Shown here: positions 1-10,202 of the stretch, piece by piece
Position numbering within the stretch: the first letter of the stretch is position 1
Layout: every line of letters begins with the position of its first letter
Assembly: GCA_946480695.1 (NCBI GenBank)
Contig: CAMLKG010000026.1
Location: 1 to 64,000 of the forward strand
DNA from: an uncultured Cellvibrio sp.
GTDB lineage: Bacteria > Pseudomonadota > Gammaproteobacteria > Pseudomonadales > Cellvibrionaceae
Reading direction: 5' to 3'
Length of the DNA stretch: 64,000 nucleotides
The notes under the pieces: generated by a model
Seen by the model: only the letters and a program-made list of their open reading frames with translations
Told to the model about the DNA's origin: nothing
Database searches by the model: none
Position numbers and translations under genes: made by a program

Positions 1-761
1 CGATAACCACCGGGAAATTTATCGCTGAGCATATTGGGCCAACGCAATAATCCCGCCGGGCAGGCAACCGCTTTTATTTGTGCATCAGCTGCTGAAGCAA
101 TTCGTAGCCCGGGGTCGGCGTAGGTTTTTTCAATCGCTTGCAAGGCTACATCCACCAGGCCTGCATCAAATAATTTTTGCAAATCACTGCGGCTGGGTTT
201 GAGTGATTGGATAAAGGAGGGATCATTTAACCGGCGAATTAATGCCGGGGTTGCCTCTTCGATCATTTTCATTTGCACCAGGACTTCGGTGCGCGCCTGG
301 TTAATCCGTTCCAGTTTGGCGCAGACATCGCGCGCCTGTTCGGCCAGTACAGGTTCAGGATCATTCACCAGCTTCCTTGCGGTCTCCAGCAAATCCACCC
401 GCTCGGTTTCCTGCGCTGCCCACAGCCCCAGCAAACGCTCCCTGACATCATCGGAAGTGAATAAATTTTCAATCGCCTGGTGATTCAGTAACGGAAGCTG
501 GTGCGCGATACCTTCGCGCAATCCCGGCGGGACACCGGCAACATCCAGCACGCGCATTTTTACCACCGGGTTAAAACTGTAAATCACAAAGGGCTTGCTA
601 CCCATCCAGCTCCAAGTGGCAACTTCCGGTTCGTTGGCAATTAACGACGGCGCCGCCAATTCAAGGCTGTCGCGCTGCCAGCCGATATTTTTCATCGCGG
701 CGGCGATGTCGGAAAAACTGCATTCGGGATTTACGATAAGGACCTGGTCCAGATTAGGCAT
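1..761 (-). CDS. Unknown eCIS-locus protein, 3' end outside window
   Basis: The minus-strand frame stays open from an ATG at 761 to the left edge, giving at least 253 residues (begins MPNLDQVLIVNPECSF). It starts 5 nt after the stop of the AAA+ ATPase gene, so it belongs to the same transcript. Much of it is predicted helical with regularly spaced Leu/Ala, as in HEAT-like helical repeats, but I do not recognise a family. Being last in the visible eCIS operon it could be an accessory or cargo-handling protein; that is inference. It is truncated by the window, not by a visible mutation. Confidence 0.7.
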   Translation of the reverse strand, partial: MPNLDQVLIVNPECSFSDIAAAMKNIGWQRDSLELAAPSLIANEPEVATWSWMGSKPFVIYSFNPVVKMRVLDVAGVPPGLREGIAHQLPLLNHQAIENLFTSDDVRERLLGLWAAQETERVDLLETARKLVNDPEPVLAEQARDVCAKLERINQARTEVLVQMKMIEEATPALIRRLNDPSFIQSLKPSRSDLQKLFDAGLVDVALQAIEKTYADPGLRIASAADAQIKAVACPAGLLRWPNMLSDKFPGGY

Positions 762-766
762 GGTGT

Positions 767-2773
767 TTATCCTGTTAGGAATTTTTGCGTTGCCAGCCCT
801 TCCAATTTGCGGGGAAGGTCACGGCCCTGTTTGCGATACTCCGCTTTCAAACCTTCCAGCAAATGTTCGCAGCGAATGGGCTGGTCATTCGCGAAGGACG
901 CGGCTGTTAATACGACATTCCGCAATTGCCCCCCTGCCAAATCGCAATAGGTGGCCAAATTGCGATACACCCCTTCACCGGGGCCGCGTTCGCCCAGATG
1001 GCTGCGCCACAAGTGCAGGCGCTCTGCAAAATCGGGCATGGGGAATTCGACAATGACATCCAGTCGGCGCGTGAATGCGTTATCGATGCGCTCGCGGCTA
1101 TTGGTTGTGAGGATGACAATTCCAGGATGGGTTTCGATACGGGTTAATAAAAAGTTGGTAAGCATATTGGCAAAGCGCTCGCCGGTTTCCTGGCCATCAC
1201 TGCGGCTGCCGAATAATGCATCGGCTTCGTCAAACAGCAGGACAACATCGGCAGCGGCGGCATAATCCAGTAACTGCGCGAGGTTTTTTTCTGACTCACC
1301 GATATATTTATTCATCACCGCCGACAGGTCCACCCGATACAGGGGCGCCGCGAGGCAAGTGGCGATGTAGCTTGCCGCCAGGGTTTTCCCGGTGCCGCTT
1401 TCGCCGGTAAATAGTGCGCGCACGCCGGGGTTGGGCGTTACGCTGAGTGTGGAACCCAAACCCTGCCACAGGGATTCGCGCTGGTGGGCGCGACGCAACA
1501 CGAGTTGCAAGCCCTCGTTGACCATCGGCGGTACGACCAGCGCATCGCCATCGACCTGGCGCAAGACCGGTTGTGCGAGCAGGCGTAATTTATCAACGCC
1601 CAGGCGCGCGCGCGCCGCGCGAATGTGTTCCAGTCCCAGGGGTTGTTGCGCAAGCCCGGCAATTTGCCGCGCGCTGTTGGCGACCCAACGAATGGAGCGT
1701 GCGCTCAAACGCGCGCAACGTGCGAGCTGCTCGCTCAATTCAATATCATTGGATTCCCGCAACCAAAGTTGGCGGCGATCTTCAGTACCGGGCGCACCGA
1801 TGTCCAATTCCAATAAATTGCCGTCGTGCAGCGTCACATCGTTCGGCAAAATAACGACGACAGGAACCGGCGATTGCGCTAAGCCCAGGGAGCGTGTCGG
1901 TGCGGAAGCCAAACGTAAAACAGGCAACCATTTTCCATAACGGCAGGCTTGCATAAGCACGGGTTGGGTAAGCCAGAGGTCCACCGGAATTTCCACGGCG
2001 TGCAACGCCATGGACTCTGCTAAGACCTGCGCGCACCGGGTCCGCCCCGAGTGGGGATTACCACGCAATATTAATCCTGTGCTGCCGGCGTGATACTGCC
2101 TGAGCAAACGCGCTGATAAGTGCAATTCACCCATGAGGCCTGGTGCAATATCGCAGTGTATGTCCGCCTGCAATGGTTTGATGCCGGGCCAATGGGGCTG
2201 GCCACCCAATAGCAGCGCCCACAACCAGGGGCTGGTCGTGAGCCGTTGCAAGGGTAAAGGCCCATCACCCTGCAAACCCAACAGGTGGTTTGCGACCAAT
2301 GGATGCCCGGCAATGGCGAGCGCACCCAAGGGTTGATGGATATCGGCGGCCTGCAATGATTCACCAAATAGATTTTGCGCCAGGGCGCTCGCCAGGTGCA
2401 CCGATAATCGCGGTGCCCGGTCGGGGGCTTGCAATTCCGCCAACGCAAGGTTTACCAAATGGGAGGTTTCCACATGCCCCGCCAGTGCAAGCACGTATAA
2501 ACTCGCCGGTGTGAGGGAAAAATCCTCAATCAATTGCTGTAAGGGGAAGTCTTTATCGAGGGCGCTGTCCCAGGGCCAATCGCTATCCCATGCGGGTAGT
2601 TCCCTATTGGCGAGCAATTCGCACGCACGCAGGTGCATCAATTGGAACACGCCATGGTCGGCTGGCAAGGCGCGCTGCCAAAAGGCTAATAACCCGCGAT
2701 AAACCCAGGCCTCCAATTGCGCCGCTATTTGTTGTTGCAGGGAGGCGGGGAAAACCCCCAGCGGCAAATTCAT
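767..2773 (-). CDS. AAA+ ATPase of the eCIS (Afp15/Pvc15-like)
   Basis: 668 residues. The C-terminal AAA+ domain shows Walker A GESGTGKT (about residues 455-462), Walker B LLFDEADALFG (about 510-520), and a later ILTTNSRERIDNAFTRRLD stretch with sensor and arginine-finger positions. The N-terminal 400 residues are helical and unassigned. AAA+ ATPases of this kind are a near-universal component of eCIS loci (Afp15/PVC15) and are thought to act in particle assembly or cargo loading. I chose the ATG at 2773 because it overlaps the TGA of the upstream gene (ATGA); an in-frame upstream extension of 50 residues is open but reads as non-coding. Confidence 0.88.
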   Translation of the reverse strand: MNLPLGVFPASLQQQIAAQLEAWVYRGLLAFWQRALPADHGVFQLMHLRACELLANRELPAWDSDWPWDSALDKDFPLQQLIEDFSLTPASLYVLALAGHVETSHLVNLALAELQAPDRAPRLSVHLASALAQNLFGESLQAADIHQPLGALAIAGHPLVANHLLGLQGDGPLPLQRLTTSPWLWALLLGGQPHWPGIKPLQADIHCDIAPGLMGELHLSARLLRQYHAGSTGLILRGNPHSGRTRCAQVLAESMALHAVEIPVDLWLTQPVLMQACRYGKWLPVLRLASAPTRSLGLAQSPVPVVVILPNDVTLHDGNLLELDIGAPGTEDRRQLWLRESNDIELSEQLARCARLSARSIRWVANSARQIAGLAQQPLGLEHIRAARARLGVDKLRLLAQPVLRQVDGDALVVPPMVNEGLQLVLRRAHQRESLWQGLGSTLSVTPNPGVRALFTGESGTGKTLAASYIATCLAAPLYRVDLSAVMNKYIGESEKNLAQLLDYAAAADVVLLFDEADALFGSRSDGQETGERFANMLTNFLLTRIETHPGIVILTTNSRERIDNAFTRRLDVIVEFPMPDFAERLHLWRSHLGERGPGEGVYRNLATYCDLAGGQLRNVVLTAASFANDQPIRCEHLLEGLKAEYRKQGRDLPRKLEGLATQKFLTG

Positions 2774-4488
2774 GGTGCAGCTCCCGGGCCGGTTGGCGCT
2801 GGTTGTTCCACATAATGAAAGTTGATCACACGCCCCAGCCAGGGCAACCATCCCGGATTGATATCCCAACCAGCCAAACGTACCTCCAGGCGCACAGAGG
2901 CTAATGGAAAATAAATATCCCAATGGCTGGCCGTGGCCATGACTCGCGCCGGTGTGGCGAAGAATCCGGGTGAGGATTCCAATTCACGCCAGGAACTCGT
3001 TGCGCCAAAGCGTTGGTGCAGGTCGGCAAACAAGGCGTTGGCAACATCACCAGGCGGTGATGCCATTACTTGCAGCGATAATTGCTGTAATTCAACAGGC
3101 GTTGCCTCGGGTTGCATTTGCTGCAACATAAAACGCAACAAGGGTGGATCAATACATCCGTCCAAGGCGGGAAACCGCTGTGCAAACAAGCGATAGAGGT
3201 CGAGCAGCCAATGCCATACGGAGGCTTCTGGTTGTCCTGCAAAACGCTCCGCCGTAAATAATTGGTTCAACGGGTTTAATAAATAAAAGAATCCACCGGA
3301 TTGGGTGGTGAATTCATAGGCAGCTGACAGCGCAGGCTCGTCATAAAATTCCTGCGTCTCCCCATGGTTTTCCATAAGCGCGTCGATGTGGGTAACGGGC
3401 GCCGGGTTCTGGTTATCTCCACGGGGTAACGAATTTTTTTGCTCGTTTTCCCGATAAGCGGGCACATTGGCAACATTCGCCTCGCCAGCGATTACCGGTG
3501 AATATTTTTTGGGTCCGGGCATGTTTTGCCTGCCGGGTGCGGTTGCGGGTGTACTTCCAGGCGCGGCGTTGTTAGTGGCGGACTGGGGTGATTGTTGCGG
3601 AGATTTTTTGTTAAAAAATAACACCTGTTTCTGCGGTGATTTATTTTTACTGCCCAGTGGTTCACCCGGCTCCCCGGTGACCGGAACGGTGTTAGCCCGT
3701 GGCGTCGATCCAGGTAATAGCGAGGCAAATGTTTGGATAAAGGCCGCTGGTGTTTGCTGCAACCACAAGGGTGTGTAAGTTAAGCCATAAATGATGGCCG
3801 CCAGGGTGACACGGCCATCCTTTTGGGCCAGCCCTTCCAGCAAGGGTTTCCAAACGGCGTGGAGTTTGTTTTGAGCCTGCAATCCCCGGCGAATTGTTCG
3901 GTTATCCAGGTGGGGATATTCCACAGCCGCTTGCCAGGCAGGGAATGCGGGCAAATGCCAGGCTTTTAATAATTCCCGCGCGATAGTGTTGGCGCTGCCA
4001 TGGCTCAACTGCGCCCACACACTGCGCAATTGCTGTTGCGTTTGTAGCTGCGCAAAAATCGCCGGCAGGTATTCGCAATGTTCGCACAACAAACGGGCTA
4101 TGGCTTCCCGCCTGGGATACCGCAATAAGTAGGCCCAACGCGACCAATACCACTGGCTGGTTTTCCCTAACGCCAATTCAATGGACAGGAATGCAACCAA
4201 TTCCGGCAGCGAGGCAAACCAGATGGCGTTGGCAGCAGCGGCATTTCCATGAATGGCGCGGACCGCCGATTGCAATTCGCCATCCAATTGTTTTGCCGTG
4301 TGCCGGCGCAGCTCACGCGCCTTGCCTGTTACCTGTATTGCGCGCACCAATACCCAGGCGTGTTGCAAATGGGCAGGCAAGGGCAGGGGCCAGGAAGTCT
4401 GCTCCAGGTCGCGCACCAGTGCCTGGCTGGTGCGTTTATCGCCTTTTACTTGAAGGCGACTGATTGCTACTGACTCTGCCGTGTGCAT
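2770..4488 (-). CDS. Unknown eCIS-associated protein with disordered linker
   Basis: 572 residues; no family recognised. The first 240 residues are helical and rich in Trp, Leu and Arg. Residues about 255-365 form a low-complexity linker rich in Pro, Asn, Gly, Ser and Lys. The last 200 residues resume as a folded domain. The stop overlaps the ATPase start by 4 nt (ATGA), so the two are probably translationally coupled and act together. It is separated from the upstream gene by a 216-nt gap carrying a large inverted repeat. It could be an accessory partner of the ATPase; nothing in the sequence proves this. Confidence 0.75.
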   Translation of the reverse strand: MHTAESVAISRLQVKGDKRTSQALVRDLEQTSWPLPLPAHLQHAWVLVRAIQVTGKARELRRHTAKQLDGELQSAVRAIHGNAAAANAIWFASLPELVAFLSIELALGKTSQWYWSRWAYLLRYPRREAIARLLCEHCEYLPAIFAQLQTQQQLRSVWAQLSHGSANTIARELLKAWHLPAFPAWQAAVEYPHLDNRTIRRGLQAQNKLHAVWKPLLEGLAQKDGRVTLAAIIYGLTYTPLWLQQTPAAFIQTFASLLPGSTPRANTVPVTGEPGEPLGSKNKSPQKQVLFFNKKSPQQSPQSATNNAAPGSTPATAPGRQNMPGPKKYSPVIAGEANVANVPAYRENEQKNSLPRGDNQNPAPVTHIDALMENHGETQEFYDEPALSAAYEFTTQSGGFFYLLNPLNQLFTAERFAGQPEASVWHWLLDLYRLFAQRFPALDGCIDPPLLRFMLQQMQPEATPVELQQLSLQVMASPPGDVANALFADLHQRFGATSSWRELESSPGFFATPARVMATASHWDIYFPLASVRLEVRLAGWDINPGWLPWLGRVINFHYVEQPAPTGPGAAP

Positions 4489-4575
4489 AGGAGTTCACTG
4501 TAATCCGGTGATGTGATGATCTCGCAATCCCGTTGAAAGAAATCCATATCCTTTGTTAATTACCACTGGCTCGGA

Positions 4576-4677
4576 GAAACGAATATGCCTGGTATCGGAC
4601 ACGCCGTGGATACATCCCTGTAGGCTCGTCAAAAAGGTCCCTCTTTTTGACGGTCCGATACCAGGCATATTCGTTTC
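4576..4677. repeat. 25-bp perfect inverted repeat enclosing a second hairpin
   Basis: The arms 4576-4600 and 4653-4677 are exact reverse complements (25 of 25). Between them lies a second perfect 10-bp hairpin (arms 4627-4636 and 4643-4652, 6-nt loop) abutting the right outer arm, leaving 26 unpaired bases (4601-4626) on the left. It lies between two co-directional eCIS genes. It resembles the intergenic palindromic repeats (REP-like) of many gammaproteobacteria; as RNA it could attenuate or stabilise the transcript. There is no clear U-tract for a simple terminator. Confidence 0.8.
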
Positions 4678-4704
4678 ATGGGAGTTGCAATAAATGTTTA
4701 AAAA

Positions 4705-7700
4705 TTATTTCCTTGATTGATTAAATTGCGCCGTCGATTTGCTGGCCACCACGCGGAACTGCGTGGTGATTTGCAAATTGGTTTGCGCTAATTGGGTCAA
4801 CTGCGTAATACGCGCAACGGTGCCCTTGTTATCGTGGTCATCCACATTCAGCAAGGCGACAACGCGCTGTTGCGGATCGAGCAACTGCAACAACGTACCT
4901 GGCCTGGGCGTGCGATTAAGTTGCAGGCGCAGCAACTCGCCCGCATTAAAACGGCGCGGCGGAATTTGCACAGTGCCTTGCAAAATTTCGTTGGGGTCGC
5001 CCATGGACGCGTGGATTAAAATGGCACGCACCATGTTGCGCATCGCCGTGCGCGCCAGCGCTGTCGCATCGCGGTCCAATTGCTTGAACCACCAGGCTAC
5101 AATTTCAGCCAATGTGCGCGTTGCATTAAAGTCATCGCGCTCCGCGCGCTCCAGCCCCGGCCAATAGGCGGCATCCTCCACACGCAAGCGATCATCCTCC
5201 GCCAACTGCGCCCACTCCAGGCGTAATGATGGTGGCAATTCGTTCAACTTTTCCAACATACACCAGGCTGCTTGTTCCAATCGGTTGTGCAGGTTTTGCG
5301 CTTGCTTTTGCAACGGGCCTTTTGCGGTGGACATCAGGTCCGCCAGTGAAATAACCCCGGATGCGTCCTGTTGGCGAACCTTGGTGGATATCTGGAATAC
5401 CGGCATTACAAGCTGCGCAAATTGGTACAAGGTCGCCTGGGTTTGCTGGCGGATTCCAAACAGGCTGATATTGACCGGCGCAGGTGGCGGGGCTTTGGCG
5501 GTGGTTTTGACAGGGGCAGCGACAGCTACGCGTTGCCCGATGCTGGTAGCCGTTGCCTGCGACTGGCGCACCGCTTTTTCCTCCAGGCGCAGGCGGCGCA
5601 AACTTTCCATAAAGCCAAGTTTTTCCGGTGCCGGAACCAGGTATTTGAAATCTTGCAGGTCACCCCAGGCGGCCATGGGGATTTCCAATACCGTTTCAAA
5701 AAAATCATCCAGCTCATCGGGCAAATCGGGATCAATATCGCTGTCGCAACCGGGAACAATATCGCGCGCCCTGGCGTAACGTAACAGCAGTGGATCGGCA
5801 AGCGGTTCACCGACCGGTGTTTGGCAGGCGCGCACGTAATACAAACCGCGAATGCCGTTGGTGAGTATGCGGGTGCGCTCCTCGTTGAGTTTGTAGGTGT
5901 CCATCAAATCATCGTCAACAAGGCGCTGGGCAACACCGTAATCGCCCAGGAATTCGCTGCGGCGTTTATCAATCGACGCCAACTTTTCCGTTGCCGTGCG
6001 AATCAAGGCAATCAGCTTTTCAATTTCATCCTCTTTTAACAGGCGCGCGCGCAGCAGCCCTTGTAACTTGGCTTCCAGTTGTTCGTAGCGGGCCTCCATC
6101 CAGGCAATTTGTTGCGTTAATATTTTTCCGGCTTTAAACAGTTCTTCATACAAGCGTGAACCGAGGTCATCCTTGTCTGTTTGCGACTTAATGTCTTCCT
6201 GGATTTGGTCATAGGTCATCGGCACGCCGAAGGATTTTAATTTCGCTTCCAATTGCTTGGCTTCGGCCGCATCAAAAATACCGCGCAAGGTGGAAATCAA
6301 TTCCGTTAAGCCGCGTACCGCCTTTTTGTATTCCTGTACTTCGGGGCGGATGTGTTCCAGTACACCAAAGCGGAATTCCTTCGCATCAAAGGACGGTTTG
6401 GTGAGTGCCTGCCGGGGGGCTTCGGCAATTTTATCCAGGCGCGCGTTGTTTAAATTAAATTGCAGCGGGGAAAAGATCGCCGGGGTTTTCCGCAGCGCCG
6501 AGGCGAACACCAAATTGGGCGCAACGGTTTTGGCGGTGATGCCTTTGCTAATCAATTGTTGGGCAGTGTTGGCGATAGAAGTATTCGCCTTGAGGTTAAT
6601 AAAGTTAGTGGCCACCAGGTTGAATAGCGGTTGTGCTGTCACCGTGCCGGGCGTGGTCGTCTCCGGTGGGGGTGTTACTGCGACCTTGTTGGCTTTGAGT
6701 TGGGTGTAGGGCAGCCAGCGCGCTACCTGTAAACCGGAACCGTCGCCGGCCACACCGCCGGCCAGCGCCGCCAGGGAAACGGTTTGGTTATCCAATTGCT
6801 GGCGTTGCAACAATAAATAATCACGTGTGCGTTCGATGCGTGAACGCGTGATGCGTATTTGCGTATCCAATGCTTCCAGGTCTACTTGCGCATCGGTGTA
6901 TTGGATAATTAAACCGGTGGCTGCCTTGGGGTTTTCGTGGGCCGGAAAACTGCGCGGGTCCGGATTGTTATTGCCGGCGAGTTCCTGATAGCGCTGCAAC
7001 CAATTGCGATAGAACCTGAACCCATCGGTTTGTATTTCCGCCTGGATGTCGGCATTTTCGTGCTCATCGTAAGGATAGGGCAGGGGACCGGGATTGGGTA
7101 AACCGAGGGTCGCGCGGATATTGCCCACCAGTTGCGTATAAACATCGATGGGAAATGACGGCCAGGCGACAGGCTTGGGCAGGTCCAGGGCCTCAATCGC
7201 GGCCGGGTCCAGTTCGATTTTCGCGTCCTCGGGCAAGTGGTAGAGCACATCGAACTGGCGCCGCCATTCCGCCCAAATGTCGTAGGCGCGCATGAAATAG
7301 CGGAACAAATCCTGTTTCAGTTTTTGGTCAACCTGCGGCACATCCAGTAAATCGGGTTTGTAATCGGGTTCGTTCACTGCCAATAGCAAACGCAAGCGCT
7401 CACCAAAACCCTGGCGCAGGTCCACCAGGCGACGTCCCAGGTGTTGGTCAATTAACGCGGGCACAGATTCTTCCGGCACCGGCACTATATCGACCGCGAT
7501 ATGTTGGGGTAACCAGCGAATTCCGGGCGGATTGGCACTGGAGCGCGACGCCAGGTTTTGCAATAAGGCGACCGGTAATTCACCCGCGGCCGGTAAAAAA
7601 TCCAGGCGCAAATTCGCATTAATAAAATCGGTAACCGTGAGTACCGATTGCGCCTGCGCCGCGCTGACCATTCGATTAAACGCCGCGCGTGTCTGGTCCA

Positions 7701-8430
7701 GTAAAACCTGGTGACCGCTTTTTTCCACCGCCTTGTATTGGCCGCAAGCGGCACTGAACCAGCGCACGCCATAGGCGGGCGGCAATTCATCGATGGGGAT
7801 AATCCCGCGGTTGAGGTCATCAATAAATACCAGCGCCAATGGCAGCGAATGTTTCATCGCCGCCATAAAGGTTTTATCCACGTGCATGGCGGCGATGGTA
7901 TTTTCCACCTGCTCGCGGGTGAGGCTTGCGGCGACCTCCGGGTCAATGGCCAGGCGAAATAAACCCAGGTTGCCCACCACCAGGCGACGCGCGTCGCGGG
8001 TGGGATCAAATTCCGTGCGCTGTTCCGGATGGATGAGTGTGTCGTCGTCAACAAAGCGGGTGTTGCGTTCGAGGGTGAGGTAGAACACGCCCATGGGATT
8101 ATCGGTGAGCGTTTTTTTCACGTAATTTTGGATGAGGGTTTCCCAGGTTTCATGCAGCGGATAATACAAGCCCAGGGCCTGCCCGTTCCCGGCAATACCC
8201 AAGCCGGCTGTGACCATAAAACCGGCCTTGTTGCCGACCTGGCTTGCGCGAACTTCCAGGCCGTGGACAATCCCCTGGGGCATGGCGGCGAAGGCATGTG
8301 CCAGGCGGCGGTCCACATAAGCTTGCTGGCGCTCGAATTCATCCTCGCCCATGTGGCGTCCGGCGAATAAATTCAGGCGCTCCAGGTCGCTGTCACTGGG
8401 AATATGGGCGCTAACCAGAATCTCGTTCAT
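4705..8430 (-). CDS. Very large eCIS baseplate-associated protein (paralogue 1 of 3)
   Basis: 1242 residues. The N-terminus (QQAYVDRRLAHAF then GIVHGLEVRAS and a VTAGLGI segment) matches the pattern of the next two upstream genes, a domain often seen in eCIS/tail loci. The middle, about residues 770-880, is a charged region with coiled-coil character, preceded by Pro/Thr-rich stretches. The start ATG at 8430 is preceded by GAGGA and lies 4 nt from the upstream stop; a further upstream start would overlap that gene. Its length suits a structural component such as a fibre, needle or baseplate extension, but its function is unknown. Confidence 0.8.
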   Translation of the reverse strand: MNEILVSAHIPSDSDLERLNLFAGRHMGEDEFERQQAYVDRRLAHAFAAMPQGIVHGLEVRASQVGNKAGFMVTAGLGIAGNGQALGLYYPLHETWETLIQNYVKKTLTDNPMGVFYLTLERNTRFVDDDTLIHPEQRTEFDPTRDARRLVVGNLGLFRLAIDPEVAASLTREQVENTIAAMHVDKTFMAAMKHSLPLALVFIDDLNRGIIPIDELPPAYGVRWFSAACGQYKAVEKSGHQVLLDQTRAAFNRMVSAAQAQSVLTVTDFINANLRLDFLPAAGELPVALLQNLASRSSANPPGIRWLPQHIAVDIVPVPEESVPALIDQHLGRRLVDLRQGFGERLRLLLAVNEPDYKPDLLDVPQVDQKLKQDLFRYFMRAYDIWAEWRRQFDVLYHLPEDAKIELDPAAIEALDLPKPVAWPSFPIDVYTQLVGNIRATLGLPNPGPLPYPYDEHENADIQAEIQTDGFRFYRNWLQRYQELAGNNNPDPRSFPAHENPKAATGLIIQYTDAQVDLEALDTQIRITRSRIERTRDYLLLQRQQLDNQTVSLAALAGGVAGDGSGLQVARWLPYTQLKANKVAVTPPPETTTPGTVTAQPLFNLVATNFINLKANTSIANTAQQLISKGITAKTVAPNLVFASALRKTPAIFSPLQFNLNNARLDKIAEAPRQALTKPSFDAKEFRFGVLEHIRPEVQEYKKAVRGLTELISTLRGIFDAAEAKQLEAKLKSFGVPMTYDQIQEDIKSQTDKDDLGSRLYEELFKAGKILTQQIAWMEARYEQLEAKLQGLLRARLLKEDEIEKLIALIRTATEKLASIDKRRSEFLGDYGVAQRLVDDDLMDTYKLNEERTRILTNGIRGLYYVRACQTPVGEPLADPLLLRYARARDIVPGCDSDIDPDLPDELDDFFETVLEIPMAAWGDLQDFKYLVPAPEKLGFMESLRRLRLEEKAVRQSQATATSIGQRVAVAAPVKTTAKAPPPAPVNISLFGIRQQTQATLYQFAQLVMPVFQISTKVRQQDASGVISLADLMSTAKGPLQKQAQNLHNRLEQAAWCMLEKLNELPPSLRLEWAQLAEDDRLRVEDAAYWPGLERAERDDFNATRTLAEIVAWWFKQLDRDATALARTAMRNMVRAILIHASMGDPNEILQGTVQIPPRRFNAGELLRLQLNRTPRPGTLLQLLDPQQRVVALLNVDDHDNKGTVARITQLTQLAQTNLQITTQFRVVASKSTAQFNQSRK

Positions 8431-8434
8431 GATG

Positions 8435-10171
8435 TCATTCCTCAGCCAATGTTTTCCATTGCTCTGCCAGGGCGTCACTTAATTTCAAATCGTCTTTTGC
8501 GGCGGCGATAACCGTACCCGTGGGCTTATCCTGGTTGCCTGCCTCCAGCAATAAATCCAGCAGCGGTTTCAGGTTGCCGCCCACGGAATCGGAACTGGAC
8601 ATTAATTCCACGATTGTCTGCCACAAAATTGCATCGTAGTGGCGCTCGATGCGAACCAGTAGTTGCAGGATGATTTTGGTGATAGGGGCATCTGTGCCGA
8701 AATTGTCCAGGATCTTTTGCGCCGCTGAGGTGGCCTCATCGCCAGTCGCCGGGCGCAAGGTTTGCAATAACGCCAGGTTGATGTCGCGCAGCAGGGTTTG
8801 GGATTCATCCAGGTACAAACCATTGTCTGCCGGTGTCGGCAGCGCAGCGGGTGGCGCGGGCGGCAGGGGCACACCGCGCGCCAGCACAATGCCGCTCAAG
8901 CGGGTTTCTGCGGCGCGCAATGGGCGACGGATATAAAACAGTTTGTGGCTGCTGGCATTGAGCTTGTCCCAAATCGCCAGCCAGGCATCGCGGTCGGTAT
9001 CCAGTTCGTGGGGTTTTACCACGGGGAATAATTTCAGGCTCAACAGGTTTTGCGCAGGCAGGGGTGAACCGCCGCCAGATAAGGGGCGTTCAAGCCGTTG
9101 CGCCGCCTGGCCGTAATCGCTGTTGCCCATGGGAACCATCACCACAATATCCACCGGCTCGCGGCTGGCGAGGTCGATGACCGGCAAGGTCATGGATTCC
9201 GCGCGCACCTGCTCCGCATCGGACAAGCGCACGGGCGCAATCCACACGTTGAAATGTTCCGGGAAATAACCCTGGCGCCCGGTAACCGGGTTAACCGACT
9301 CCGCGGGCAGGGCGCCGACGGGTGGCAATAGGCGGAAATAATCGGTGGCCGCAAAATCGTTGGTCAATGATGAACTGGCGCGCTGTTCTTGCACCTCGCG
9401 CAACAGGTTGTCGTAACGGCGACTCAAATCCGCCTGCACATCGCCAGGCCTGGTAATGGCGCGCAACGGCTGGCGCAGTAAATCCGCATCCAGCCAGAGC
9501 GGTCGATCATTGGCGATAGCCAACACACCCAGGCCGACGCCGTCCTCCGGCACGGCGCCGCTGCCGGTGGCGTCGTTCAACCATTCACGCAATAGATTCG
9601 CGCGCATTACCACTTCATTTTGCTGGCCAAAAGCCTGGGGCAAACGCATCAGGGAAAACTGCACCCCTTCGGTCATCACATCAAAACTGAAGCGGCGATT
9701 CTCACCCAGGTCGGTTGGGAATACTTCCGCGATATCGGTGCCCTGCTCGCTGTATTTCACCACCACCGCGTAGAGCGCGCGGTCAATGCGGCGAAAGCGC
9801 CCGTTGTTTAATTCGGAAATGTCGGCGCGGTCCGCAATATCCAGCGTCAGCTCCCGCGTCACTTCCAGCACCCGGCCTGCACGGCTGACCGCCAAACCGG
9901 GTTTAACGCTGATTTTCCCGGTGGCAATATCCAGGCTTAATTCCAGGCCGCGCACCACGCCGTAACCCAATGCCTGGCCGAGTTCGCGCAGGCGGCCATC
10001 CACATAAATCTGGTCGCGGTTTAAATCCTCGGCAGTCAATAAACGGCTGTCGAAATAATGGGAGCGGGTTAAGCGTGGATCGACATCCGCGACGCGTTCC
10101 AATTCCGGTTTTTGGCCCTGTTTCTGGATAACCGGGTTGCCCATGGGTTTAAATAATTCGTTTGGCATCAT
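8435..10171 (-). CDS. eCIS baseplate-associated protein (paralogue 2 of 3)
   Basis: 578 residues. Near the N-terminus it shows YFDSRLLTAEDLNRDQIYVD followed by ALGYGVVRGLEL and a VKPGLAVSRAGRVLEV segment, the same motif order as in the flanking genes. The remainder is unassigned, with a Pro/Ala-rich stretch around residue 440. An AGGAG sits just upstream of two tandem ATG codons (10171 and 10168), so the exact start is uncertain by one codon. Neighbours on both sides share its N-terminal domain, indicating tandem duplication followed by divergence of the C-terminal parts. Confidence 0.8.
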   Translation of the reverse strand: MMPNELFKPMGNPVIQKQGQKPELERVADVDPRLTRSHYFDSRLLTAEDLNRDQIYVDGRLRELGQALGYGVVRGLELSLDIATGKISVKPGLAVSRAGRVLEVTRELTLDIADRADISELNNGRFRRIDRALYAVVVKYSEQGTDIAEVFPTDLGENRRFSFDVMTEGVQFSLMRLPQAFGQQNEVVMRANLLREWLNDATGSGAVPEDGVGLGVLAIANDRPLWLDADLLRQPLRAITRPGDVQADLSRRYDNLLREVQEQRASSSLTNDFAATDYFRLLPPVGALPAESVNPVTGRQGYFPEHFNVWIAPVRLSDAEQVRAESMTLPVIDLASREPVDIVVMVPMGNSDYGQAAQRLERPLSGGGSPLPAQNLLSLKLFPVVKPHELDTDRDAWLAIWDKLNASSHKLFYIRRPLRAAETRLSGIVLARGVPLPPAPPAALPTPADNGLYLDESQTLLRDINLALLQTLRPATGDEATSAAQKILDNFGTDAPITKIILQLLVRIERHYDAILWQTIVELMSSSDSVGGNLKPLLDLLLEAGNQDKPTGTVIAAAKDDLKLSDALAEQWKTLAEE

Positions 10172-10202
10172 CGTCTCCTGTGATTTTCATCTTGCCATGG
10201 AC

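Noticed and set aside
595..1056. Open frame of 153 residues on the plus strand.
   Set aside because: Antisense to the ATPase and the partial gene, both with clear coding signal; composition is shadow-like.
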